A DNA stretch of 64,000 nucleotides from the NCBI GenBank assembly GCA_902497145.1, contig CABVDR010000004.1, forward strand, positions 24,922-88,921. The letters are read 5' to 3'. Position numbers and translations under genes: made by a program. The notes below the pieces were generated by a model that was given only the letters and a program-made list of their open reading frames with translations, did no database searches and was not told the origin of the DNA. The DNA is from an uncultured Oscillospiraceae bacterium. GTDB taxonomy: Bacteria; Bacillota; Clostridia; Oscillospirales; Oscillospiraceae. Shown here piece by piece: positions 1-7,966 of the stretch (positions within the stretch are counted from its first letter, which is position 1; each line of letters begins with the position of its first letter).

Positions 1-101
1 GTACAGAGTTCTTCGCTTGAACTCCATCTCACATGTTTAATTTTATTAAAAGATGGAAGGAAAAACAAGTATAAAAATCACCGAAAGGAGGGTAAAAACT
101 T

Positions 102-158
102 ATGCTAATAAGACAACCTGTAAAAAATTTAAGGAATGAAATTGTGCATTTTCATTAG
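102..158 (+). other. 18-codon ORF with strong Shine-Dalgarno in AT-rich end region
   Basis: A near-perfect ribosome site (AAAGGAGG, about 88-97) precedes an ATG at 102 that reads only 18 codons (MLIRQPVKNLRNEIVHFH) to a TAG at 156-158. The ORF converges with, and overlaps by four bases, the end of the substrate-binding protein gene. The first 150 bases are much more AT-rich than the genes to the right. It could be a decayed gene start, a leader peptide or chance; nothing in the product is recognisable. Confidence 0.2.
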
Positions 159-1132
159 TCCTTGCGCTGTTCAAACGCAAACAGGGCTTTTTGGCTATCC
201 ATACTAAACAGGTTCCTGCGGTCTACAATTTGGGTGGAAGTATCCACAATCGGCTCCATATCTGAGGTATGTCCGGACAGCAGATTATAGGCGCTTTCCA
301 CCCCCAGGTAGCCCATGGCGTAGGGGTTTTGGACGATCAGCGCATCCACACTGCCCTCCTGCAGGCCGTCTACCGTGGCCACATTGGAGTCGAACCCCAC
401 AAGGAAAACGTCTGTGGAGAGTCCCAGGGATTCCACCGCATTGGCTGCACCCACACTGGTAGGTTCGTTAAAAGCCAGCAGGACGTTGATCTGGGGATAT
501 TTTTTCAGCAGGGCGGCGGTATCGGCCTGGGCGTGTCCGGCCTCCGCCAAGGTGTTGATCACCGAGATGATCTCGGCCCGGCTGCTCTGAGTAAAGGTGT
601 CTACCGCACCCCGTTCCCGCTCCTGGCCGTTGGCGCTGCTGATGTCGTAGTTGATGATCCCGACCTTAAGAGTCCCGCTGATTCGGTCCAAGGCGGCCTG
701 GGCCGCCATTTGTCCGGCGGCATAGTTGTCTGTGCCAATGTAAGTGCTCACGGCATCGGAGGCCACGTTGCTGTCGATGGCCACGATTTTCAGGCCGGCC
801 TGGGCGGCGGCGTCGATGGCGGCGGCGTTGTTTTCATAGTCGATAGCGGAGAAAACCAGTGCCTCTGCTCCGGCCTGCACCGCGTCGGCCACCATCTGAT
901 TCTGGGATTCATAGTCCTCCTCCGTATCGGGGCCAATGATACTCAGCTTCAGGTTGTACTCGGTGGCCGCAGCCTCCGCCCCGGCAAAGACGGACAGCCA
1001 GAACTCCGTCTGGGTGGACTTTGCCACCAGAGCCACCGAATGCTGTGTGGATGTAGGGGTATTAGAGGAGCAGCTGCACAGGACGGAAAGCGCGAGAACT
1101 GCCCCCAGGGCAAAGCATTTATTTCGCTTCAT
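155..1132 (-). CDS. Sugar ABC-type substrate-binding lipoprotein (ribose/LacI-type fold)
   Basis: This 325-residue protein belongs to the periplasmic-binding-protein type 1 family (RbsB-like) that binds sugars outside the membrane. A lipoprotein signal ends in a lipobox (L-C-S-C, lipidated Cys about residue 21). The body has the family's alternation of short hydrophobic strands and helices, with blocks such as AIDSN and YIGTDNYAAG. The ATG at 1132 is chosen over an upstream in-frame start because it yields a clean signal peptide. The gene overlaps the end of the histidine kinase gene by 14 bases, so the two are translationally coupled. No permease or transport ATPase gene lies next to it in the window, so a sensing role with the kinase is more likely than transport. 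The ligand is unknown. Confidence 0.85.
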   Translation of the reverse strand: MKRNKCFALGAVLALSVLCSCSSNTPTSTQHSVALVAKSTQTEFWLSVFAGAEAAATEYNLKLSIIGPDTEEDYESQNQMVADAVQAGAEALVFSAIDYENNAAAIDAAAQAGLKIVAIDSNVASDAVSTYIGTDNYAAGQMAAQAALDRISGTLKVGIINYDISSANGQERERGAVDTFTQSSRAEIISVINTLAEAGHAQADTAALLKKYPQINVLLAFNEPTSVGAANAVESLGLSTDVFLVGFDSNVATVDGLQEGSVDALIVQNPYAMGYLGVESAYNLLSGHTSDMEPIVDTSTQIVDRRNLFSMDSQKALFAFEQRKD

Positions 1133-2837
1133 AAGTTCCCTCCTGAATCTTGGGCATGCGGATCTCCACACAGGTGCCTACATCCAGCTCGCTGGTGATG
1201 TGCAGACCGTACTGCTTGCCGAAGTAAATCTGAAGCCGGTCATTGACATTTTTAATGCCGATTCCGGTGCGGTCCTTCGGATCCTGATGGAGAATGGATG
1301 CCACCTGCTCCTCGCTCATGCCAACGCCATTGTCCTGCACGGTAAAGACGATGTCCTCCCCATCCGGATAGACCCGCACCGTGATGCGTCCCTCGTCCAC
1401 CAGCAGGTCCAGGCCGTGGTTAATGGCGTTTTCAATGATGGGCTGAAGGGTAATCTTATTGCAGTAATAGTTCAGGCAGGTGGGGTCTACATCAAATTCA
1501 TAAGTAAACTGATTTTTATAGCGGTACTTTTGAATTTGGAGATAGCTCTCTGCGTGTTCGATCTCCTTTGCGATGGGGATGAGCTCGTTGCCCTTGCTGA
1601 TACTGATGCGGAAGAGCCGGGCCAGGGCGTGGACCATCTTCACCGCATCGGTGTTGCGGCCCTGCTCGCACATCCAGGCGATGGAGTCCAGGGTGTTGTA
1701 CAGAAAGTGAGGGTTAATTTGGGCCTGGAGGGCTTTCAGCTCCGTTTTCCGCAGGTTGATTTCCTCCTCCCGCACGGTGGACATGAGCTGCTGGATACGC
1801 AGCACCATGTGGCCAAAGGAGTCAGACAGCTCCCGCACCTCTCGGGTGCCGCCCACGGGCCGGTAGGTGAAGTGGTCGGCGTCGGTTTCAAAGCTCTCCA
1901 TGGCGGAGGCAAGCCCGCGGAGGGGACGGCCCAGCAGCTGGGAGAGCAGGAAGCTGGTGAGCAGTGCGGCCGCCAGGACGACCACCGCCAGCAGACAGGA
2001 GAGCCGGATCATGTCCTGCACATTCCGGTTGACCAGTTCATCTACGTAGCTGACGCCGATGATCCGCCAGTCGCTGCCCTCCACACTGGTCAGACAGTAA
2101 ATAACAGTGTCGTCTACATAGGTGCCGTCATCCAGAGCGGCAAGAGCGCTTGTATTCTCTGTTTTCAGTCCCGCATAGAGAAGCTGCTGCTGGGGATGGT
2201 AGACAATATTCCCCTCGTCATCCATCAAAAAGCAGTAGCCCCGCTGGCCAATGCTTACATTATTGATGTAGCTGGAGATGCTGGAGAAACTCAGGTCCAG
2301 GGAGACCCAGGCGGCCTCTCCCTGCTGGGAGAGAGGGGCGGTCATGGTGACCACCCAGGGGTAGTAGCTCTCAAAAATGGTCTCCACATGGGGGGCGGTC
2401 ATGTAGGGACCGGAGGAATGGAGTGCTTTGTCCAGATTGAAGGAAAGATTTTGATAGATGTGCTCCTTGGGCTGGCGGCCGGGGGACCAGCAGTCCAGCA
2501 GCGTGCCTTGGGCGGAGTAGCTGGTGACAGCTACCACATCGGGCCGAAACTGGAGAAACGCAGAGAGCAGCTCGTCCCGGCTGTCCTCGTTTTCCAGCAT
2601 GGACTGTTCCACCAGTGCCATGGCCTGGTTCATGTCGGCTAAGTAGTTGCCCACCGTATTGGACACCTGGGAGACCGCCTGGGCACTGGTGGTGCGGGCG
2701 CTCTGCACCATGGCGCTGCGGTAGCGGTCCAGAAACAGGAAGATGCAGCAGCACAAGATGATCGCCACCACTCCCACTACCATGGCGACCAGGATGGTGG
2801 TGATCCGTACGCCGCTGCGGGCGACACCGCGCTTCAA
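1119..2837 (-). CDS. YesM-type sensor histidine kinase
   Basis: This 572-residue membrane sensor kinase has a membrane segment at about residues 12-36, an extracellular sensor region (about 40-275), a second membrane segment (about 279-301), a HAMP-like linker, and the His_kinase family box with INPHFLYN at 374-381 (phospho-accepting His377). An HATPase domain follows, with the N-box QPIIENAINH (466-475), DNGVGM (502-507) and GIGIKN (525-530). It should phosphorylate the response regulator encoded just upstream. The start is a TTG at 2835-2837 whose TTGA overlaps the TGA stop of the regulator gene. Such kinases usually sense carbohydrates. The overlapping downstream sugar-binding lipoprotein is the likely ligand-receiving partner. 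Confidence 0.93.
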   Translation of the reverse strand: MKRGVARSGVRITTILVAMVVGVVAIILCCCIFLFLDRYRSAMVQSARTTSAQAVSQVSNTVGNYLADMNQAMALVEQSMLENEDSRDELLSAFLQFRPDVVAVTSYSAQGTLLDCWSPGRQPKEHIYQNLSFNLDKALHSSGPYMTAPHVETIFESYYPWVVTMTAPLSQQGEAAWVSLDLSFSSISSYINNVSIGQRGYCFLMDDEGNIVYHPQQQLLYAGLKTENTSALAALDDGTYVDDTVIYCLTSVEGSDWRIIGVSYVDELVNRNVQDMIRLSCLLAVVVLAAALLTSFLLSQLLGRPLRGLASAMESFETDADHFTYRPVGGTREVRELSDSFGHMVLRIQQLMSTVREEEINLRKTELKALQAQINPHFLYNTLDSIAWMCEQGRNTDAVKMVHALARLFRISISKGNELIPIAKEIEHAESYLQIQKYRYKNQFTYEFDVDPTCLNYYCNKITLQPIIENAINHGLDLLVDEGRITVRVYPDGEDIVFTVQDNGVGMSEEQVASILHQDPKDRTGIGIKNVNDRLQIYFGKQYGLHITSELDVGTCVEIRMPKIQEGTYEAK

Positions 2838-4111
2838 GTCCGCTCACCCGCCTTTTCCAAATCCAACCTGCGGCGCATGGCGTTGGGAGACTCGCCGCAG
2901 TATTTTTTAAAGCAGTAGCTGAAGTAATGCTGGTCGGTGTAGCCGCACCGCTGCGCTACCTCCTGAATTTTCAAAGGGGAGGAGGACAGCAGGTCCCGGG
3001 CGGCTTCCATGCGTTTGCGGATCAAAATATTGATAAAGGTCTCGCCAGCGTACTTTTTGATGCAGGCACTCAGGTGATTGGGGCTTACATCCAGCATACC
3101 GCTCAGGGAGACCAGGGAGAGGTCGGCATCCATGTAGTGCTGGTCCAGGGTGTCCAGAGCCCGCTGGCAGAGCAGGTTGCCTCCCTTGACGGCGGGGGCC
3201 AGATCGCTGATAAACTGGGCGCCCCCCTCTGTTCTGTCCCCCTGGCGCAGTGCCTCCATGGCCTGACGGTAGGCCTCGTGCAGGGCGGTGAGGGAGTGTA
3301 CCGCCCGGCTCACGCCGATGCGGCAGCGTTTGTTCAGTACGCGGGAGGCCATCTGGGGGATCTCGTCGGCCAGGATATGCAGGTACTCCTCAAAATCAGA
3401 GGGGTTGCCCAGCAGCACGGAGATGACCTTGCCGGAGGCAAAGAAGGCCACACCCCGGAGATACTTGGCGGCCAGGGTGTTGATCGACGCGGCAAAGGAG
3501 GGATCCGTGCAGTTGGAGCCGTCCTCCGAGAGCAGGGTGGACACCATGACTGTGTAGTAGGGGTGGTCGTCTGCATCCCGCAGAAGGCCGCACTGCCGGG
3601 CATAGGCCTCCGCCTGGGGTTCCCCGTCCGGGTCGGGGTAGTCGTCCAGCACCAGAGGCATAAGCATAGCAGTGCGCAGATCCTGCTCGTCTACCCGGGG
3701 AGCGGCCTGGCGGAACAGGGCGAACTGGGCGTCGATCTTTTGGCGGATGTTGCGCAGCTCCGCCCCCAGACCCTCCAGGGTCAGCGGCTTGAGCATGTAG
3801 CTGATGATGTTATATTGGATCGCCTGCTTGGCGTATTCAAAGTCGTCATAGCCGCTTAAAAAGGCAATATTGGTGGCGGGACGAACCTCCCGCACCTGCC
3901 GGGCAAGCTCGATGCCGGAGATAAAGGGCATGCGGATGTCGGTGAGCAGCAGGTCGGGCTCGTGTTTTTCCACCAACTGCAGGGCGTCCAGACCGTTGCT
4001 GGCATCTCCCACCAGGCAGAAGCCGTAGTCCTCCCAGGGAATCATGGTGCATACAGCTTCCCGAAGTTCGTCTTCGTCGTCGGCGACGATCACAGTATAT
4101 AGTGCGGCCAT
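2834..4111 (-). CDS. YesN-type response regulator, receiver plus AraC DNA-binding domain
   Basis: This 425-residue transcription factor has an N-terminal receiver domain with acidic pocket residues D11/D12, the phosphoacceptor D58 in LLLTDIRMP, and a Lys in the MLKPL loop. A middle region of about 180 residues leads to a C-terminal AraC-type double helix-turn-helix (about 316-420, with the typical second-helix block VAQRCGYTDQHYFSYCFKKY). It is first in a three-gene minus-strand operon with the kinase (4-base overlap) and the sugar-binding lipoprotein. A good sigma-A promoter lies upstream at 4231-4259. Regulators of this type usually activate carbohydrate uptake or degradation genes; the targets are probably outside the window. 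Confidence 0.93.
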   Translation of the reverse strand: MAALYTVIVADDEDELREAVCTMIPWEDYGFCLVGDASNGLDALQLVEKHEPDLLLTDIRMPFISGIELARQVREVRPATNIAFLSGYDDFEYAKQAIQYNIISYMLKPLTLEGLGAELRNIRQKIDAQFALFRQAAPRVDEQDLRTAMLMPLVLDDYPDPDGEPQAEAYARQCGLLRDADDHPYYTVMVSTLLSEDGSNCTDPSFAASINTLAAKYLRGVAFFASGKVISVLLGNPSDFEEYLHILADEIPQMASRVLNKRCRIGVSRAVHSLTALHEAYRQAMEALRQGDRTEGGAQFISDLAPAVKGGNLLCQRALDTLDQHYMDADLSLVSLSGMLDVSPNHLSACIKKYAGETFINILIRKRMEAARDLLSSSPLKIQEVAQRCGYTDQHYFSYCFKKYCGESPNAMRRRLDLEKAGERT

Positions 4112-4230
4112 GGCAGTATCGTTCCTTTCTGTATCTGGAAAGTATCGAAGATTTTGATGCGGTTGGAATCTGTCCTGTCGTTCTCTGTATTCAATGGAAT
4201 GGAGGAGAGGGATACTGTTTTATTGATGCT

Positions 4231-4259
4231 ATTATACCAGATAGACAGGGATCTCACAA
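4231..4259 (-). promoter_or_regulatory. Sigma-A promoter of the regulator/kinase/binding-protein operon
   Basis: Reading the minus strand, TTGTGA (-35) is followed by 17 bases and a perfect TATAAT (-10). It lies about 120 bases upstream of the regulator start, leaving a leader of roughly 115 bases. Confidence 0.7.
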
Positions 4260-4303
4260 ATATTTCCTGCCAGGTTTAAAATGCATTTGGCCGGAAATGG
4301 GAA

Positions 4304-4340
4304 ATAAAAACCCTGCCTGACGTCTTTCGGCGCGGCAGGG
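4304..4340 (-). terminator. Intrinsic terminator after the O-acetyltransferase gene
   Basis: CCCTGCC at 4311-4317 pairs with GGCAGGG at 4334-4340. In the minus direction the stem is followed by TTTTTATTT. It closes the lipoprotein/acetyltransferase operon just before the promoter of the regulator operon. Confidence 0.8.
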
Positions 4341-4372
4341 AGAGAAAAGAGAATAAATTGGAGAGCAAGCGA

Positions 4373-4966
4373 TCAAAAAGCCAGTTCCTCTGGCGGGATC
4401 TTGTCCTCTGGGGTGACGGGGCGGATGGGGCGGCAGGGAACTCCTGCGGCCACCACACCCGCCGGGATGTCCCGGGTCACCACGCTGCCCGCGCCGATGA
4501 CGGAACCTTTTCCAATGGTCACGCCGCCGCAGACCACGGCGTTGGCTCCGATCCAAACATCGTCCTCCAGGGTAATGGGCTTGGAGGTGCTGATACCTGT
4601 GGAGCGCTGCTCCGCGTCGATGGAGTGGCCCGCGCAGCTCAGACATACGCCGGGGGCGATAAAGGCTCCTGCTCCGATGTGCACGGGGGAGGTGTCCAGA
4701 ATGACGCAGTTGTAGTTGATCACGGTCAGACCCTGGGTATGGATGTTGAAGCCGTAGTCGCAGTGGAAGGAAGGCTCAATAAAGGTAAGAGGGTGGCAGG
4801 TACCCAGCAGCTGCTGCAAAATCTCCTGCCGCCGCGCACCGTTGTCCGGGGCAGTTTGGTTATATTCCCAGCACAGACGCTGAGCGTTGGCTTTGAGCTG
4901 AGCGGGGATATTCCGGTTCTGTCCGGCGTAGCCCTCAGGATTCTGTATAAGCTGGCGAAAGTCCAT
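4373..4966 (-). CDS. Maltose/galactoside-type O-acetyltransferase (hexapeptide repeat)
   Basis: This 197-residue left-handed beta-helix acetyltransferase of the LacA/Maa family transfers acetyl from acetyl-CoA to a sugar hydroxyl. Hexapeptide repeats run from about residue 70 to 170. The family's catalytic His is H114 in CAGHSID, and the NYNCVILD segment before it matches the acceptor-site Asn region. The C-terminal AAGVPCRPIR turn is typical. Length and ends match the family, and an AAAGGAG site about 10 bases upstream supports the start. It lies 15 bases downstream of a lipoprotein gene and is probably co-transcribed with it. The true sugar acceptor cannot be read from sequence. Confidence 0.9.
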   Translation of the reverse strand: MDFRQLIQNPEGYAGQNRNIPAQLKANAQRLCWEYNQTAPDNGARRQEILQQLLGTCHPLTFIEPSFHCDYGFNIHTQGLTVINYNCVILDTSPVHIGAGAFIAPGVCLSCAGHSIDAEQRSTGISTSKPITLEDDVWIGANAVVCGGVTIGKGSVIGAGSVVTRDIPAGVVAAGVPCRPIRPVTPEDKIPPEELAF

Positions 4967-4981
4967 GGGTGGATGACTCCT

Positions 4982-5668
4982 TTATTCCGAGGCTGCGTTG
5001 TTGGAGGTGGGCTTGGTCAAGTCCAGGCCGTGTTCGCCGATGTCCAGGGAACCGTCCTTCAGGGAGATGAAGGGGGAAAAGGACACCGTTTCGCCCTGAT
5101 AAGTCAGTTCAATGGTGGCGTCGGGGAAGATGTCGCTGACGTTGCACTGAAGGATAAAGGGCTTACAGTCTGCCTCCTGATAGAACAGAGAGGATTCCGA
5201 AGTATTGAAGTCGTTGGCGTAGAGAGAGAGTTCCATCCCCTCATACCGGGGGATGATCAAGTAGTAGTCGCCGGAGGACAGGGAGTGGATGGGTACATCA
5301 TCGCTGTCCAGGTATCGCTGCACATAGTAGTCCAGATCCTCGATCTCCAGATAACCCAGATGGGCCACGGCGTAGCTCTGTCCGTCGGTGAAGGGGATCT
5401 GGTCCCGCTTGCTGGTCTGAGGCTGGGAGGAGCTGCTGGAGCCGGAGGGGTTGGTCGTGTCGCCAGAGTTGGCGGTGTCTGAAGAACTGCCGGAAGCGGA
5501 CGGATCCGGTGTGCTGGAAGAACCGGAGCTGTCCGGCATACTGGTGCTGGCGGAGCTGTTGGAATTGGATGGCTCAGCCGTGCTGGCAGAACTGGGCGTC
5601 TTGGGACCGCAGCTGGCCAGCAGCAGGCAGGTGGTGAGGGATAGCAAAAGAAGAGTCTTTTTCATCAT
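4982..5668 (-). CDS. Ser/Thr-linker lipoprotein of unknown function
   Basis: This 228-residue secreted lipoprotein has a signal peptide ending in LLASC, so the mature protein is anchored by its Cys (about residue 20). A low-complexity Ser/Thr/Asn/Pro/Gly spacer follows to about residue 85, then a folded domain of about 140 residues with no family I recognise. The spacer probably lifts the domain away from the membrane. GAGAGG six bases upstream supports the ATG at 5668, and a consensus promoter lies at 5735-5763. The acetyltransferase gene follows after 15 bases. Confidence 0.75.
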   Translation of the reverse strand: MMKKTLLLLSLTTCLLLASCGPKTPSSASTAEPSNSNSSASTSMPDSSGSSSTPDPSASGSSSDTANSGDTTNPSGSSSSSQPQTSKRDQIPFTDGQSYAVAHLGYLEIEDLDYYVQRYLDSDDVPIHSLSSGDYYLIIPRYEGMELSLYANDFNTSESSLFYQEADCKPFILQCNVSDIFPDATIELTYQGETVSFSPFISLKDGSLDIGEHGLDLTKPTSNNAASE

Positions 5669-5734
5669 AAATACCTCTCAAAGTTGGTGCGCCAGACGGG
5701 CGCACAAAAATAGGGCGGTATAGTTGGGTACTTC

Positions 5735-5763
5735 ATTATAGCAAAAATCCGGGGGCGGAACAA
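5735..5763 (-). promoter_or_regulatory. Sigma-A promoter for the lipoprotein/acetyltransferase operon
   Basis: On the minus strand TTGTTC (-35), a 17-base spacer and a perfect TATAAT (-10) sit about 67 bases before the lipoprotein start. Confidence 0.7.
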
Positions 5764-5878
5764 CGGAAGATTATATGACAAAAATCTTTACAGATCTTAA
5801 GACAGAGTAAAGCCCCACTGTAAATGGGAAATAGTATACTGACTCCTGTAACAAATACCAGATGATCGGGAGGCATTT

Positions 5879-6394
5879 ATGGAGTTCACCTGCAAAACCG
5901 TCTATGACCACAGGGCGCTGGCCGCCATGTCCAGGGCTCTGCGGAAAACGCTGCGAAAGAGAATCGACCGCGGGCTCAAGGTTTTTGCCGGAGTTGTGAC
6001 CGTGATTGCGCTGATTACCATTTTGGATTCTGCACAGAGTCTGTGGGTGCGGGGCCTGTATGGAATTTTGGTATTTCTGATGCTGTTTGTACAGTGGAAG
6101 GGGGACTCCCTGAACGCCATCTTTGCCAAACGGAAGGCCTTGCCGGGGACAGAGGTATGCCGGGCCCGTTTTGTCCCGGATCACTATGAGACGGTGACCG
6201 CCGGTGCGGCGACTCAGTGGCAGTATGACAGAGTCTTGGCCCTGGTGGAGACGAGCCGGTATTTCATCTTCATCCTGGGCAGAAACCACGCCCAGGCCTT
6301 TGAGAAGCGCTGCCTGGAGCGGGGGAGCGAGGCGGAGTTGCGTACCTTCTTGGAGCAGAGAACCGGGAAAAACGTCCAATACATTGGACGATAA
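5879..6394 (+). CDS. YcxB-like membrane protein
   Basis: This 171-residue protein has a short cytoplasmic N-terminus, two closely spaced hydrophobic segments (about residues 37-50 and 57-72), and a C-terminal soluble part of about 95 residues with the pattern of the YcxB-like domain (an ETVTAGAATQWQYDRV stretch, then strands ending at LGRNHAQAF). The function of that family is not established. It stands alone, divergent from the lipoprotein operon, and is followed by a strong terminator. Confidence 0.65.
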   Translation: MEFTCKTVYDHRALAAMSRALRKTLRKRIDRGLKVFAGVVTVIALITILDSAQSLWVRGLYGILVFLMLFVQWKGDSLNAIFAKRKALPGTEVCRARFVPDHYETVTAGAATQWQYDRVLALVETSRYFIFILGRNHAQAFEKRCLERGSEAELRTFLEQRTGKNVQYIGR

Positions 6395-6461
6395 CTTTAT
6401 ATTTCCAGAAAAAGGACAGTATATTTGTTGTTTAACATGATGATCCTAATCTATACCTCAG

Positions 6462-6503
6462 AAACCTCGGCCGGGCAGCCAAAAGCCCCGGCCGAGGTTT
6501 TTT
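6462..6503 (+). terminator. Intrinsic terminator after the YcxB-like gene
   Basis: AACCTCGGCCGGG (from 6463) pairs with CCCCGGCCGAGGTT (6486-6499) across a short loop and is followed by a run of T. Confidence 0.85.
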
Positions 6504-6611
6504 ACCTGTCGGGGGAAAGCAGAGAAGCGAAGTGGGCACGCAGCATAATCTGGATTCCTTTTAAAAGATGATTTTCGTCACTTTCTTCCCCATAAAAACC
6601 GGGGGAAACGG

Positions 6612-6640
6612 TGGCAGAACGTGTAAAGATATGATATAGT
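6612..6640 (+). promoter_or_regulatory. Possible promoter for codB-codA
   Basis: TGGCAG at 6612-6617 and TATAGT at 6635-6640 are separated by 17 bases and lie about 50 bases before the permease start. The -35 match is modest. Confidence 0.4.
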
Positions 6641-6692
6641 AAACAACTGTTGTAAAGACTTCAAATCAAAAGATAAAGGGTGATGGGAAGTT

Positions 6693-7937
6693 ATGAGTCA
6701 AGAGAAAAACAGAACAAACAAAGAAGCCCAGGTGGACGCCGACTATTCCCTGGAGGCGGTGCCGGAATCGGCCCGAAAGGGATTTTGGAATATGTTCTTC
6801 GTCATGCTGGGCTTTACCTTCTTCTCTGCCAGCATGAGCGTGGGCGCCAAGCTGGGCAACGGCCTGGACCTGTCCGGGTTCTTCTGGGCTTGTCTCATTG
6901 GCGGTGTGATCCTGTCCGCCTACTGCGGCATTTTAGCCTATATCGGCTCGGAGACCGGCATGACCATGGACCTGCTGTGCCGCCGCACCTTTGGCGAAAA
7001 GGGCTCCTACCTGTCCTCCGCCATTTTGGGCTTTACCCAGATCGGCTGGTTTGGCGTGGGTGTGGCTATGTTTTCCATCCCGGCCGCTGAACTGATGGGA
7101 GTCAATGAGTGGGTCCTCACCATCATCGCCGGCCTGCTGATGACCGCCACCGCCGCCACGGGTATGAAGGCGCTGGAGATCGTCAGCTATATCTCTGTGC
7201 CCCTTATTGTGATTTTGGGTATGTACTCCATGATTACCGCTACCAGTGACGGCGGCGGTCTGGCCGCCATCTTTGCCCAGTCCGCCGGAGGCATCACCCT
7301 GATGACCGGCATCGGCTATGTCATCGGCTCCTTCATCTCCGGCGGTACTGCCACCCCCAACTTTATCCGCTTTGCCAAAAACAGCAAGATCGCCGTGTGG
7401 ACCACCGTCATTGCCTTTTTCCTGGGCAATACCCTGATGTTCTGCTTCGGCGCGGTGGGCGGCGCGTTCACCGGCAAGGATGATATCTTCTACGTCATGA
7501 TCGCCCAGGGGTTGGCCATCCCCGCCCTCATCGTGCTGGGGGCCAACATCTGGACCACCAACAACAACGCCCTGTACACCGGCGGCCTGGCCATCTCCAA
7601 CGTCTCCGGGGTGCGGATGAAGTTTACCACTTGGATCGCCGGTATCGTGGGCACCGCTCTGGCCATCTGGCTGTACTGGAACTTTGTGGGCTGGCTCAAT
7701 ATCCTCAACTGCGCCCTGCCTCCCATCGGTGTCCTTGTGATCCTGGACTTTTTGAAAAACCGCAAGAAATTTGCCGCAGGTGGTCAGACCACCGCAGTCA
7801 ACTGGTTCAACATTGCCGGTATCGTGCTGGGTGCGGCGGTGGCCAACACCCTGCACTGGGGCATTGCGGCCCTGAACGCCATGATCGTGGCGGCCATCTG
7901 CTTCTTTGTGGGTGAACTGCTCCGGAAAGACCGGTAA
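6693..7937 (+). CDS. codB: Cytosine permease
   Basis: This 414-residue NCS1-family transporter carries cytosine into the cell with a cation. Twelve hydrophobic segments fill the protein after a roughly 35-residue cytoplasmic N-terminus. Family blocks include FFSASMSVGAKLGNGL near the first helix and the ANIWTTNNNALYTGGLA stretch about residue 285. The adjacent downstream gene is cytosine deaminase, which fixes the substrate assignment. The 29-base gap implies one transcript that ends at 9222-9257. Confidence 0.93.
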   Translation: MSQEKNRTNKEAQVDADYSLEAVPESARKGFWNMFFVMLGFTFFSASMSVGAKLGNGLDLSGFFWACLIGGVILSAYCGILAYIGSETGMTMDLLCRRTFGEKGSYLSSAILGFTQIGWFGVGVAMFSIPAAELMGVNEWVLTIIAGLLMTATAATGMKALEIVSYISVPLIVILGMYSMITATSDGGGLAAIFAQSAGGITLMTGIGYVIGSFISGGTATPNFIRFAKNSKIAVWTTVIAFFLGNTLMFCFGAVGGAFTGKDDIFYVMIAQGLAIPALIVLGANIWTTNNNALYTGGLAISNVSGVRMKFTTWIAGIVGTALAIWLYWNFVGWLNILNCALPPIGVLVILDFLKNRKKFAAGGQTTAVNWFNIAGIVLGAAVANTLHWGIAALNAMIVAAICFFVGELLRKDR

Positions 7938-7966
7938 CATAATTTGATAGAGAGGACGGAAAGGCT

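Noticed and set aside
936..2642. A 568-codon plus-strand frame opposite the histidine kinase gene
   Set aside because: The minus strand encodes a complete kinase with H, N and G boxes; the plus frame is a composition artefact.
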